Shown: positions 33,976-42,929 of the stretch, piece by piece
Layout: each line of letters begins with the position of its first letter
Position numbering within the stretch: position 1 is the first letter of the stretch
Assembly (NCBI RefSeq): GCF_003202155.1
Contig: NZ_QFLI01000014.1
Span: 1 to 64,000 of the forward strand
DNA length: 64,000 nucleotides
Source: Marinifilum breve
GTDB lineage: Bacteria; Bacteroidota; Bacteroidia; Bacteroidales; Marinifilaceae
Direction: 5' to 3'
The notes under the pieces: generated by a model
What the model saw: the letters and a program-made list of their open reading frames with translations, nothing else
What the model was told of the DNA's origin: nothing
Database searches by the model: none
Made by a program: the position numbers and the translations under genes

Positions 33976-35850
33976 ATGAAGATTCTGAATACAATTGCCC
34001 TACTACTGACAAGCTTCTCTATTACCCTTGCACAGGAAATTCCAGCTGTTTACAGCAATATTGGCTCCGATGAAAATGGTGTTTTTCTTCAATTGGAAGA
34101 CAGAAGGGTTTATGCATTAAAAGCAGATGATCAATTCAAATTTGAAGATTTATACACGGCTGCCATCGGAACAAAGGCAGGATTAAGCTTTAATTTTAAA
34201 TTTCCGGAACTGAATGGAACCCTGTACTATGGTTTTATCAATTACAATGATGGTAAGCATCCTCAACCCGTTTATTTTCGTGAAAGTTCGCCCATAAAAA
34301 TTGGCATTTGTCATATCCCAATCAAAAGGTTTTTATCGGGCAAGTATGATATGATCGATTGGGAGAATACAGGAAAAGGTGTAATTGGCTATCGAATTGT
34401 AAATGATAAGGGCAATATACTTTACGATGGCAGAGTGGCATTTTCCTATTCCAATGGGATGTTTAAAGCAGAACCTACCATTGTTGAAGGCCCTTTTGTC
34501 AATCAACTTTCGCACAAAGGTGCTGTAATTTCTTTTACTACATCTGCGGAAGTAGAGGCAAGCATTCAAATAAATGGCAAAACCTATAAAAACAAGAAAC
34601 CAGCAAAAATTCATGAAATAAGAATTGATGATGTACAGTCTTCCAAAGAGTATACTTACTCGGTTTTAGTGGATGATTTTAAATACGAATTTAATTTTGA
34701 AACCGCTCCAACCCCTGGAAGCAGAAAGCCCTTTACCTTTGCTTATGGAAGCGATTCGCGCGCTGGAAAAGGTGGTGGCGAACGAAATATTTTTGGTGCT
34801 AATGCTTACATCATGAAAAAGATTGCAGCTTTGGCAATGTCAGAAAATGCCAAGTTTGTTCAGTTTACAGGCGATTTGATTGATGGTTATGACACTAGTC
34901 GCGAACGCATGAACCTGCAATATGCAAACTGGAAACGTGCAGTTGAAGCATGGTGGCACTACATTCCTTTTGTTCCTGGTTTTGGAAATCACGAAGCATA
35001 TAATTTTGTATTCAACGATATCAAAGGAGGCACTTATCATTCCATCAATCATTTTCCATTTAAAGATGATTCAGGTGAATCCTTGTTCCAAGATAATTTT
35101 GTGTTGCCAGAAAATGGTCCACGAAGCGAAGACAATTCAAAATACGATCCGAATCCCGATAAAATAGATTTTCCTTCCTACAAAGAAAATGTATACTGGT
35201 ATACATACGATAATGTGGCCATGGTAGCTCTTAACTCAGACTATTTTTACACGCCAAGCGGTATACCAACCACCAGCGGTAATTTGCATGCATTTATCAT
35301 GGATAACCAAATGAGGTGGCTCCAAAAAATCTTAAAGCAACTGGAAAAAAATAAAGATATCGACCATATTTTTATCACCATTCACACTCCTTTCTTCCCC
35401 AACGGCGGACATGTGAAAGATGATATGTGGTACCATGGCAATAACAGTTTTAGAGCGGTGGTAAACGGTCAGTATTACGAGAAAGGAATCATAGAAAGAC
35501 GCGATGAATTGCTTGACCTCATCGTTAACAAGAGTAAAAAAACGGTGGCTATTCTAAGTGGCGATGAACACAACTATAACCTACTTACCATTACCAATAA
35601 AATGGTACGCTATCCTCAGGATTATAAGCATGAAAAGCTGGAATTAAGCCGAACTTTCTACCAAATTAACAATGGTGCAGCTGGTGCTCCCTATTATGCA
35701 CAGGAAAAAACACCATGGTCGGAAAATGTTCGAAATTTCTCTACTCAAAATGCTCTTGTCCTGATTGATGTTGACGGAATTAAAATCAGTGTTCGGGTTA
35801 AGAATCCTGACTCATTGGAATTGATTGATGAATATACCCTTCGGGAATAA
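33976..35850 (+). CDS. Secreted metallophosphoesterase (purple acid phosphatase-like)
   Basis: 624 residues. A signal peptide (MKILNTIALLLTSFSITLAQ) is followed by about 240 residues of beta-rich sequence, then a fibronectin-like domain. The calcineurin-like metal site is visible in order: the GSDSR segment, FTGDLIDGYD, FGNHEAYN, FITIHTPFFPNGGH and ILSGDEHNYN. These provide the Asp, Asn and His ligands of a two-metal centre. It should hydrolyse phosphate esters in the periplasm or outside the cell; substrate unknown. It precedes, by 25 bases, a secreted CotH-like protein, and the pair likely form one operon. Confidence 0.88.
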   Translation: MKILNTIALLLTSFSITLAQEIPAVYSNIGSDENGVFLQLEDRRVYALKADDQFKFEDLYTAAIGTKAGLSFNFKFPELNGTLYYGFINYNDGKHPQPVYFRESSPIKIGICHIPIKRFLSGKYDMIDWENTGKGVIGYRIVNDKGNILYDGRVAFSYSNGMFKAEPTIVEGPFVNQLSHKGAVISFTTSAEVEASIQINGKTYKNKKPAKIHEIRIDDVQSSKEYTYSVLVDDFKYEFNFETAPTPGSRKPFTFAYGSDSRAGKGGGERNIFGANAYIMKKIAALAMSENAKFVQFTGDLIDGYDTSRERMNLQYANWKRAVEAWWHYIPFVPGFGNHEAYNFVFNDIKGGTYHSINHFPFKDDSGESLFQDNFVLPENGPRSEDNSKYDPNPDKIDFPSYKENVYWYTYDNVAMVALNSDYFYTPSGIPTTSGNLHAFIMDNQMRWLQKILKQLEKNKDIDHIFITIHTPFFPNGGHVKDDMWYHGNNSFRAVVNGQYYEKGIIERRDELLDLIVNKSKKTVAILSGDEHNYNLLTITNKMVRYPQDYKHEKLELSRTFYQINNGAAGAPYYAQEKTPWSENVRNFSTQNALVLIDVDGIKISVRVKNPDSLELIDEYTLRE

Positions 35851-35875
35851 TCTACAAGCACTACAAATTATTAAT

Positions 35876-36979
35876 ATGAGATTCTATTTCCTCCTGATAT
35901 CATCCTTGTTTCTCACCTGGGAAGTTGGTGCTCAAAATGATGCAAGCAACTCTCATGAGCCATTGCCTCTTTTCAATAGTGACGAAGTGGTTGAAATCAA
36001 ACTCAAAGGAGATATCAGAAAATTGATTAACGACAGGAAAGAGAATGCAAAATATCATCCTTTTGTTATCTCATATGAAATCAACAACCTACAGCATTCA
36101 CTGAATATTAGAGTAAAAACAAGAGGACATTTTCGCAAATTGAGAGTAAACTGTGTAACTCCTCCTTTACTTTTAAATTTTGATTCTTCACCAGAACAAA
36201 ACAACACAATATTTAAAGGGCAAAATAAACTAAAACTGGTTACAACTTGTTCTGATGAAAGTTTTGTTGTGCAAGAATACTTAGTTTACAAAGTCTACCA
36301 ACTAATTACTGAGAAAAGCTTTCGGGTAAGATTGGTGAAAGTAATATTTGAAGACACAAAAAGAAATAAAACCAGAACTGCCAGGTTTGGTATTCTTTTG
36401 GAAGATCAGAATAAAATGGCAAGGCGTAACCATTCTGCTATTAGAAAGCAACTAGATATTGATCCCGAAACAATCGACAGGGAATATTTTCTTAAGATGT
36501 CTGTATTTCAATTTCTGATCGGCAATACAGATTGGTCTATCCAATACCTTCACAATATTAAAATCCTGAACAACGAAAAAACCTCATCCCTGTATGCTGT
36601 TCCTTACGATTTTGACATGTCGGGTATAGTAAATACATCTTATGCAGCACCTGCAGAAGCTCTTCAATTAAATTCTGTGCGCGATAGAAGATATAGAGGA
36701 TATTGTATAGACGACATGAGTGAATTTGAACCTACTTTCCAGTTATTTAATGAATTGAAGAGTGAAATTTATGCCATTTACCAAAAAAGCACTTTAATTG
36801 ATAAGAATTACAGGAAAAATACAATTAGATACCTCGACAGGTTTTATGAAATCATCAATGATAAAAAACTAAGCAAAAGAGATTTTCAATATCCATGCAA
36901 CCCAAACGGAACAGGTAATGTTATTCTTCGTGGATTGAAGAAATACAAAGAAAATGGCAAAAAAAATTCCGACAAATAG
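35876..36979 (+). CDS. Secreted CotH-like (kinase-fold) protein
   Basis: 367 residues from the ATG at 35876; an in-frame upstream ATG (35825) overlaps the preceding gene and leaves the signal peptide internal. The peptide MRFYFLLISSLFLTWEVGAQ gives export. The body resembles CotH proteins: FKGQNKLKLVTTC, a helix with QEYLVYKVYQLI, then SVFQFLIGNTDWSIQYLHNI and YAVPYDFDMSGIVN, matching the IGNTD and PYDFD blocks of that kinase-like fold. CotH proteins phosphorylate or organise surface proteins. Assignment is by motif only. It follows the metallophosphoesterase gene closely. Confidence 0.65.
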   Translation: MRFYFLLISSLFLTWEVGAQNDASNSHEPLPLFNSDEVVEIKLKGDIRKLINDRKENAKYHPFVISYEINNLQHSLNIRVKTRGHFRKLRVNCVTPPLLLNFDSSPEQNNTIFKGQNKLKLVTTCSDESFVVQEYLVYKVYQLITEKSFRVRLVKVIFEDTKRNKTRTARFGILLEDQNKMARRNHSAIRKQLDIDPETIDREYFLKMSVFQFLIGNTDWSIQYLHNIKILNNEKTSSLYAVPYDFDMSGIVNTSYAAPAEALQLNSVRDRRYRGYCIDDMSEFEPTFQLFNELKSEIYAIYQKSTLIDKNYRKNTIRYLDRFYEIINDKKLSKRDFQYPCNPNGTGNVILRGLKKYKENGKKNSDK

Positions 36980-37073
36980 TCGAAATCATTTTTTCATAAG
37001 GTCGCCAAAGCCTCAAGCTGAAACGATTTGCCAAAATCATTCCAGCCCATCTCTTTTCTTTTTACAACAAAAA

Positions 37074-37223
37074 CTACTTAATAACCATGAAGTTTTTCTT
37101 GTTTTTTAACCGATTCCACTCTCTTGCATTCATCGATTGAATCATCTTCGTAGTAAGATCAACAACTACGAAATCGTCGTCTACCGTGTAGAACAAATCT
37201 TTTAGTTTTTTAAAAAGTTTCAT
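37074..37223 (-). CDS. 49-residue basic microprotein
   Basis: The ATG at 37223 is preceded by AGGGG. The frame runs to a TAG at 37074. The protein begins MKLFKKLKDLFYTVDDDFVV and continues VDLTTKMIQSMNAREWNRLK to VIK, with no signal or membrane span. The central VDDDFVVVD looks like a beta hairpin. It has a good start and an unusual operator-like array 84 bases upstream, so it is probably a real gene. Family not recognised. Confidence 0.55.
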   Translation of the reverse strand: MKLFKKLKDLFYTVDDDFVVVDLTTKMIQSMNAREWNRLKNKKNFMVIK

Positions 37224-37306
37224 ATCCCCTAAAGTTTACTGTTTTACTACCTTAAATTTAATAGGAATACGAGTAATTTTCAAGCTGGTTTTGTACGGTT
37301 TAACGA

Positions 37307-37356
37307 TTACGTAATATGAATTCACGATTACGTAATATCAATTAATATTTACGTAA
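37307..37356. promoter_or_regulatory. Three TTACGTAA palindromes at exact 21-bp spacing
   Basis: TTACGTAA occurs at 37307-37314, 37328-37335 and 37349-37356, each start 21 bases from the last, so on one face of the helix. The first two sit in the identical longer word cgattacgtaatat. It lies between the end of the 173-residue secreted gene and the microprotein gene on the minus strand, and the third copy stops 4 bases short of the upstream stop codon. A cooperative operator for the microprotein promoter is inferred. Confidence 0.7.
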
Positions 37357-37360
37357 AATC

Positions 37361-37882
37361 TTATAAAAATTCCACCGAATTAAAGTATATATTCTTTTTG
37401 TCGAGAAGTATTCTTTTCATTCTCGATGGTCCACCAATCGCAATTTGATAAATGTATTTTCCTCGAAAGAAGAATCGTTTAAAATAGGTATACTCATGTT
37501 TGCCTACCATTTGGGTATAGACAATTTCTTTTCCCAGCATTTTCTGATACGCCACAGACCTTTCCTCTAACAGAATTGTTCCATTACTTACCAAACTTCC
37601 CTCTTTCATTTCTTCATAATACTCGGTTGGATCTGAATAGGTAAAATCTATTCCAACTCCTGAAAAATCAGAAGCAACAATCCCAAATACCGTAACTGCA
37701 TCTTTAAAACTGAAAACCTCTATTGAAATTCCATTGAGTTCTTTATTTTGAACAATGGGTTGATCAGGAATAGAAAATTTAATTTTTGATTTTTCTGACT
37801 CTATCTTTTTCCATTCTTCCTGTGCAACAACACCTGATATCCATCCTAAGCAAAGGATAGAGAATAATATTAACTTTCTCAT
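37361..37882 (-). CDS. Secreted protein of unknown function
   Basis: 173 residues. A signal peptide (MRKLILFSILCLGWISGVVA) is followed by a beta-rich domain with EWKKIESEKSKIKFSIPDQP. It ends MKRILLDKKNIYFNSVEFL, where the pattern of a late strand after a basic turn resembles proteins that monitor or bind outer-membrane partners. Family not recognised. It begins 3 bases after the dgt stop, so the two form one operon. Confidence 0.65.
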   Translation of the reverse strand: MRKLILFSILCLGWISGVVAQEEWKKIESEKSKIKFSIPDQPIVQNKELNGISIEVFSFKDAVTVFGIVASDFSGVGIDFTYSDPTEYYEEMKEGSLVSNGTILLEERSVAYQKMLGKEIVYTQMVGKHEYTYFKRFFFRGKYIYQIAIGGPSRMKRILLDKKNIYFNSVEFL

Positions 37883-37885
37883 ACT

Positions 37886-39229
37886 TTATTTTATTTCTGG
37901 CAACTCAATTCCTTTTATTTTTCGATACAAATCAAGAGCAAAAACATCAGTCATACCAGATACGAAATCCAGAACCGACATGATTTTCTTGTAATCGTTC
38001 TCTCCCGAAACATCGTACTGCTGAGGAATTAAGGATAGTAAATTTTTCGAATAAAAATTATCTGGCTCCATCACTGCCGAAACAAATTCCTCCAATAAGG
38101 TTCCCAAAATTTTATAACCAGCCAATTCAATTTCTATAACCGATCGGTGTCGATAAATTCTCTGAACAGCAACTCCTGTGCAGATTTTATATGCTTGTTT
38201 GCAAGTTGGCTCTACCTCCTTAATTAATGCTCCATTAAATGCTCCACTTAAAATATCATCGTAATTATCAAGAAAAACATTAACACACTCTCCCACCAGT
38301 TTGCCAATTACACTGGCTCTTATAAATGCAATTTGTTCATTTGTATCAGTTACTTCCTGGCAAGTTTCATCAATCCTATCAAGACTTGATTTGTCTTTTT
38401 CTGGATCATAAAAATTTAAAAGAAGTTCCTTCGTTTCTGCAGTACTCAGAATATTTAATTTATGAGCATCTTCGATGTCCATAATTTGGTAACAAATATC
38501 ATCGGCTGCCTCAACCAGGTAAACCAAAGGAAAACGCGCATATATTCCTTCACTCACTTCTGGAATTTCGAGTTCTTTGGCAATCTTATAATAAGATTCT
38601 TTTTCAACCTGAAAGTATCCATACTTTTTCTTTCCAACTTCAGGTATTTTATTGGATTCCCAAGGATACTTTACAATTGATGCAATGGAAGAATAGGTAA
38701 GTGCAAATCCACCTTTTCTTCTTCCATTAAAAGCATGAGTCAATAATCGTAGTGCATTTGCATTGCCCTCGAAATTGGTCAGGTCGAACCATTCTTCATC
38801 GCTAAATCGATCTTTAAGATCTGCCCCTTCACCTTTTTCAAAATAATGTGACAAGGCTTTCTCTCCAGAATGTCCAAAAGGAGGATTGCCCAAATCATGA
38901 GCTAAACATGCTGCGGCAACAATGCTACCTATTTCCCTAATCCCTGATTCAGGATCTACTTTTTTATTCTCAATTAATTTCTCAGCCAACAAATTCCCCA
39001 GCGATCTTCCAACACTAGAAACTTCCAAGCTATGAGTTAAGCGATTGTGTACAAAAATACTTCCTGGCAGCGGAAATACTTGTGTTTTATTTTGTAAACG
39101 ACGAAATGGTGATGAAAATATCAACCTGTCGTAATCCCTTTGAAATTGAGTTCTCACATCAACACTTGCTGGTGAGTATTTGTCTTCTTGTCCGAATCTT
39201 TTCGTTGAAAGTAATTTTATCCAATCCAT
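37886..39229 (-). CDS. dgt: dGTP triphosphohydrolase (HD domain)
   Basis: 447 residues. HD-domain enzyme that converts dGTP to deoxyguanosine and triphosphate. The metal histidines are H66 (NRLTHSLEVS) and the HD pair H111/D112 in AACLAHDLGNPPFGHSGE. The N-terminus has YSPASVDVRTQFQRDYDRLI and FSSPFRRLQNKTQVF, both family signatures. The ATG at 39229 gives the full length. It controls the dNTP pool and can limit phage replication. It is followed by a secreted protein gene in the same operon. Confidence 0.95.
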   Translation of the reverse strand: MDWIKLLSTKRFGQEDKYSPASVDVRTQFQRDYDRLIFSSPFRRLQNKTQVFPLPGSIFVHNRLTHSLEVSSVGRSLGNLLAEKLIENKKVDPESGIREIGSIVAAACLAHDLGNPPFGHSGEKALSHYFEKGEGADLKDRFSDEEWFDLTNFEGNANALRLLTHAFNGRRKGGFALTYSSIASIVKYPWESNKIPEVGKKKYGYFQVEKESYYKIAKELEIPEVSEGIYARFPLVYLVEAADDICYQIMDIEDAHKLNILSTAETKELLLNFYDPEKDKSSLDRIDETCQEVTDTNEQIAFIRASVIGKLVGECVNVFLDNYDDILSGAFNGALIKEVEPTCKQAYKICTGVAVQRIYRHRSVIEIELAGYKILGTLLEEFVSAVMEPDNFYSKNLLSLIPQQYDVSGENDYKKIMSVLDFVSGMTDVFALDLYRKIKGIELPEIK

Positions 39230-39334
39230 AATTTAGATTTAAAGCACCTAAATTACATTAAAAATTCTCGTTGCCCGATTTGTTTAGCAATTATTAACAA
39301 TTCACCACTTTAGCTGTTATATTAGTGTATCGAA

Positions 39335-39352
39335 TTGTACGCATTCGTACAA
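39335..39352. promoter_or_regulatory. Perfect inverted repeat upstream of the export operon (probable UAS)
   Basis: TTGTACG-CATT-CGTACAA is an 18-base perfect palindrome about 97 bases upstream of a sigma-54-like promoter. A further CGTACA half-site lies near 39371. This fits an activator (bEBP) binding site. No regulator gene is in the window. Confidence 0.65.
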
Positions 39353-39438
39353 CCTATGTAATAACATCGTACACAAAAATCGTTAAAAAAGAATTAATAA
39401 AGCACATATTTTACTGATTTAATGAAAGTTCCACTTAG

Positions 39439-39454
39439 TGGCACGAGTATTGAA
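39439..39454 (+). promoter_or_regulatory. Sigma-54 (RpoN) promoter of the ABC export operon
   Basis: TGGCACG-AGTA-TTGAA matches the consensus TGGCACG-N4-TTGCW at all positions but one (A for C at -12). It predicts a start near 39465 and a leader of about 165 bases before the ATPase gene. It is the only good -24/-12 pair I noticed in this region. Confidence 0.7.
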
Positions 39455-39629
39455 AATAAATGTAGCATTGGGGTGAAGATTTTCTGTTTTATTATTATGC
39501 TTATTTATTTCGACATTATCAGTTGATAATACAGTTTTGTCGATAATTGTGTGCGTTGGTCTAAATTAATTTGAGATCAAACCACATAAATTTATTATTG
39601 TATATAGATTTTTAAAATACATCAATATT

Positions 39630-40349
39630 ATGATCCGATTACAAAACATTCACAAATCGTACATCACCGGAACCAACAAGTTGCATGTACTTAAAGGTAT
39701 CGATTTGCATATTAAAGAAGGTGAATTGGTATCAATCATGGGATCTTCCGGCTCTGGAAAGTCAACATTATTGAATATTCTCGGACTTTTAGACAATCAT
39801 GACGATGGAGTTTACGAACTAAACAACGAGGAAATCAAATCGATGAGCGAAACAAAAGCTGCTAAGCTTCGCAATAATTTGTTGGGTTTTGTATTTCAAT
39901 CATTTAATCTGATTTCTTTTAAAAATGCCATGGAAAACGTGGCACTTCCACTATACTATCAAAAGGTATCCAGAAAAAAGAGAAACAAACTAGCCTTGGA
40001 ATATCTTGATAAAATGGGTTTGAAAGAATGGGCACACCACATGCCAAACGAACTTTCAGGTGGACAAAAGCAGAGAGTTGCTGTAGCTCGTGCAATGATT
40101 ACTCAACCTAAAATTATTCTAGCTGATGAGCCGACCGGAGCTCTTGACTCTAAAACTTCAGTAGAGGTGATGGAACTCTTAAAAAAAATCAACAAATCGG
40201 GAATTACTGTAATTATTGTTACTCACGAAAACGACATTGCTCATATGACTGATAGAATCATCAACTTAAAGGATGGACTTATTGAATCAATCGTAGAGAA
40301 TAACAAAATTAACAATACCGAATCGGTTAAAATTTCTATCCAGGAATAA
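39630..40349 (+). CDS. ABC transporter ATPase (MacB/LolD-like)
   Basis: 239 residues. Walker A is GSSGSGKST at 38-46; the signature is LSGGQKQRVAVARAM; Walker B is IILADEPTGALDS; and a switch histidine lies in VTHEND. The D-loop GALDS is present. It powers the two permeases that follow, in a MacAB-type exporter that acts on periplasmic substrates without a membrane-spanning transport path of its own. First gene of a five-gene operon with 20-30-base spacing to the next. Confidence 0.95.
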   Translation: MIRLQNIHKSYITGTNKLHVLKGIDLHIKEGELVSIMGSSGSGKSTLLNILGLLDNHDDGVYELNNEEIKSMSETKAAKLRNNLLGFVFQSFNLISFKNAMENVALPLYYQKVSRKKRNKLALEYLDKMGLKEWAHHMPNELSGGQKQRVAVARAMITQPKIILADEPTGALDSKTSVEVMELLKKINKSGITVIIVTHENDIAHMTDRIINLKDGLIESIVENNKINNTESVKISIQE

Positions 40350-40370
40350 ACCAAACCCTAATATCAAGCT

Positions 40371-41624
40371 ATGTTCGACAGAGATAAGTGGCAAGAAATA
40401 TTTAGCACCATCAGGAAAAATAAGACTCGTACTATTTTAACGGGTTTTTCGGTAGCTACCGGAATTTTTATGTTGATTTTCCTATTGGGAGCAGGCAGAG
40501 GTTTACGTAATGGTATGACTTCTGTATTTGCTCAAGATGCTACAAACAGTATGCAAATATATGGTGGCAGAACTACTAAAGCATATAAAGGAACTCCAGA
40601 AGGAAAAAGGATTCAAATGGTAAATGATGATTTCCTGAATCTGAAAAAATCAATTCAAAAAATTGATGCGATTTCAGCTATGTCATACATTCCTGGTGCT
40701 GAAACAATTTCCTATAAAAATAACTTCGGGAATTTTAATGTATCACCTGTACATGATACTTATAAAGAAATTAAAAATTTTGAAATTGTAAAAGGAAGGT
40801 TTCTAAACCAGAACGACCTAGATGAACACAGAAAGGTTGTGGCCATTCAGGATGAAGTAAAAAAAGTGCTTTTCCCAAAAGAAACCGCTCTTAACAAATT
40901 CATCAATATTAACGATATAAAATTTAAAGTCGTTGGTGTTTTTCACCAGCAAAGTTTCGATGAAAACTCAAGGGATATTTACATTCCAATTACCGTAGCT
41001 CAAAAAATATTCAATAACAACGATCATATCCGTAGAATCTCTTTCACATTAAATAATGTTTCGGTTGAAGAGAGTAAGAATATTGAAAGGCAGATTACCT
41101 ATAAAATGGCTGCCCGACACAATTTCAGCAAAGAAGATAAAAATGCGCTATGGATTCAAAATAATATTGAGAACTCTCAAACATTTGCAGGTTTATTTAG
41201 TGCAATCGAAATGTTTGTTTGGATCATAGGCATATTCACAATTGTACTAGGTGTGATTGGTGTTTTCAATATCATGATGATTGTGGTAAAAGAACGGACC
41301 AAAGAAATTGGTGTTCGAAAAGCAATTGGTGCTTCTCCAAGATCTGTTGTTGGCTTAATTCTTATGGAAGCAATATTTATTACTGCTGCATCGGGTTATG
41401 TAGGATTAATTGCAGGTGTGGGATTATTAGAAGCGATAAACCAATTTGACATTATCGAAAAGGTTTATGCTCCAGCTGCAATATACTTTTTAAATCCACA
41501 GGTTGATCTTGGCATTGCAGTAGGTGCAACTATTGTATTGGTAATTACTGGTGCTTTGGCTGGTTTTTTCCCAGCAAGAAAAGCTGCAGCCATTAGACCA
41601 ATAGAAGCTTTAAGAGACGAATAA
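40371..41624 (+). CDS. MacB-like ABC permease, first of a pair
   Basis: 417 residues. One N-terminal span (TILTGFSVATGIFMLIFLLG) is followed by a periplasmic core region (about 60-280), then three C-terminal spans with the FtsX signature VKERTKEIGVRKAIGASPRS. It ends in GALAGFFPARKAAAIRPIEALRDE, with the family motif ending in ALR. It is a type VII permease that works through mechanotransmission rather than by carrying substrate across the inner membrane. It is paralogous to the next gene, so the two may form a heterodimer. Confidence 0.93.
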   Translation: MFDRDKWQEIFSTIRKNKTRTILTGFSVATGIFMLIFLLGAGRGLRNGMTSVFAQDATNSMQIYGGRTTKAYKGTPEGKRIQMVNDDFLNLKKSIQKIDAISAMSYIPGAETISYKNNFGNFNVSPVHDTYKEIKNFEIVKGRFLNQNDLDEHRKVVAIQDEVKKVLFPKETALNKFININDIKFKVVGVFHQQSFDENSRDIYIPITVAQKIFNNNDHIRRISFTLNNVSVEESKNIERQITYKMAARHNFSKEDKNALWIQNNIENSQTFAGLFSAIEMFVWIIGIFTIVLGVIGVFNIMMIVVKERTKEIGVRKAIGASPRSVVGLILMEAIFITAASGYVGLIAGVGLLEAINQFDIIEKVYAPAAIYFLNPQVDLGIAVGATIVLVITGALAGFFPARKAAAIRPIEALRDE

Positions 41625-41649
41625 TACGAACTTACTAAACGACATTAAA

Positions 41650-42900
41650 ATGTTCGATCTAGATAAATGGCAGGAAATTACTGCCGCACTAAAAAAGAAT
41701 AAACTTCGCACCTTTCTTACAGGATTGGGTGTGATGTTTGGGATTCTTATTTTGGTAACTCTTCTGGGAATAGGAAGAGGATTTCAAAACAACATTCAAT
41801 CTTCTTTAGGAAACTTTGCAACCAACTCGACAGTATTTTGGGTAGAAAGAACAACCAAAGCCTACAAAGGCTTACCTCGGAACAGATTTTATCAGTTTAC
41901 AAATGATGATTTAGTTGCATTAAAAAAAGGAATTCCTGAATTGGAACACATTGCTCCCGATATTAATGGTTGGAGTGGCGGTGCAACTCACAATACTTTT
42001 CGTAATGAGAAGAAAGGGAATTTTAGAATTAAAGGTACATCTCCTGAAATGAATATGGTAAACCCTGTTGAAGTAGTTTCTGGAAGATTTATCAATGAAA
42101 ATGACCTTAAAGAATTCAGAAAAGTAATCACCATTGGTCCACGTGTTAAGGAGTTGATGTTTGAGGAAGATGAAGATCCTATTGGGCAATTTCTAAAAGT
42201 AAATGGAATTTACTTCAAAATTATTGGTGAGATTAAACCTTTGAGCAATAACATGGGTAATCGAGATGATATTATACAGTTGCCTTTTACAACTCTGCAA
42301 CAATTGTATAATTATGGAGACAAATTCTATGTATTCCTTGCAACTGCTAAAGTAGGTGAATCTGTTGCTGAATTGGAAGATAAGATATTTGAAATTCTGG
42401 CACGCCGCCACTCTATTCACCCGGAAGATAAACAAGCTATTGGGAACTTTAATATTGCCAAAATGTTCAATAAGATATTTGGCCTTTTCAATAGCATTGG
42501 GTTCTTGTTTTGGGTAATTGGATTCGGAGTTCTGATTACTGGAGTAATTGGTGTTAGTAACATCATGCACGTAGTTGTAAAAGAAAGAACCAAAGAGTTA
42601 GGAATTAAACGTGCCATAGGAGCAAAACCAGCCTTGGTAGTTGGTCAAATCATTAACGAATCGGTATTCTTAACCTCCTTTGCAGGATTTTGGGGATTGG
42701 TATTCGGTGTTGTAATTGTTGAATTAATTGGCAAAGCAACCGAAGGTAGTCCTAATCCTCAAATATTAAATCCTTACGTTGATATTAATGTTGCATTTAT
42801 AGCACTCGGTGTTTTGGTATTTTTTGGAGTTCTGGCTGGGCTTTTACCAGCACAAAGAGCCATTAAAATCAAACCTGTTGATGCATTGAGATACGAATAA
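41650..42900 (+). CDS. MacB-like ABC permease, second of a pair
   Basis: 416 residues with the same layout as its upstream partner. N-terminal span (RTFLTGLGVMFGILILVTLL), a periplasmic domain with RTTKAYKGLPRNRFYQF in common with its neighbour, and three C-terminal spans with VKERTKELGIKRAIGAKPAL. It ends LLPAQRAIKIKPVDALRYE. It starts 25 bases after its partner. Two permeases with one ATPase suggest an obligate heterodimer. Confidence 0.93.
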   Translation: MFDLDKWQEITAALKKNKLRTFLTGLGVMFGILILVTLLGIGRGFQNNIQSSLGNFATNSTVFWVERTTKAYKGLPRNRFYQFTNDDLVALKKGIPELEHIAPDINGWSGGATHNTFRNEKKGNFRIKGTSPEMNMVNPVEVVSGRFINENDLKEFRKVITIGPRVKELMFEEDEDPIGQFLKVNGIYFKIIGEIKPLSNNMGNRDDIIQLPFTTLQQLYNYGDKFYVFLATAKVGESVAELEDKIFEILARRHSIHPEDKQAIGNFNIAKMFNKIFGLFNSIGFLFWVIGFGVLITGVIGVSNIMHVVVKERTKELGIKRAIGAKPALVVGQIINESVFLTSFAGFWGLVFGVVIVELIGKATEGSPNPQILNPYVDINVAFIALGVLVFFGVLAGLLPAQRAIKIKPVDALRYE

Positions 42901-42929
42901 AAGTCATAAATCTGAAAATAATACAAGTC

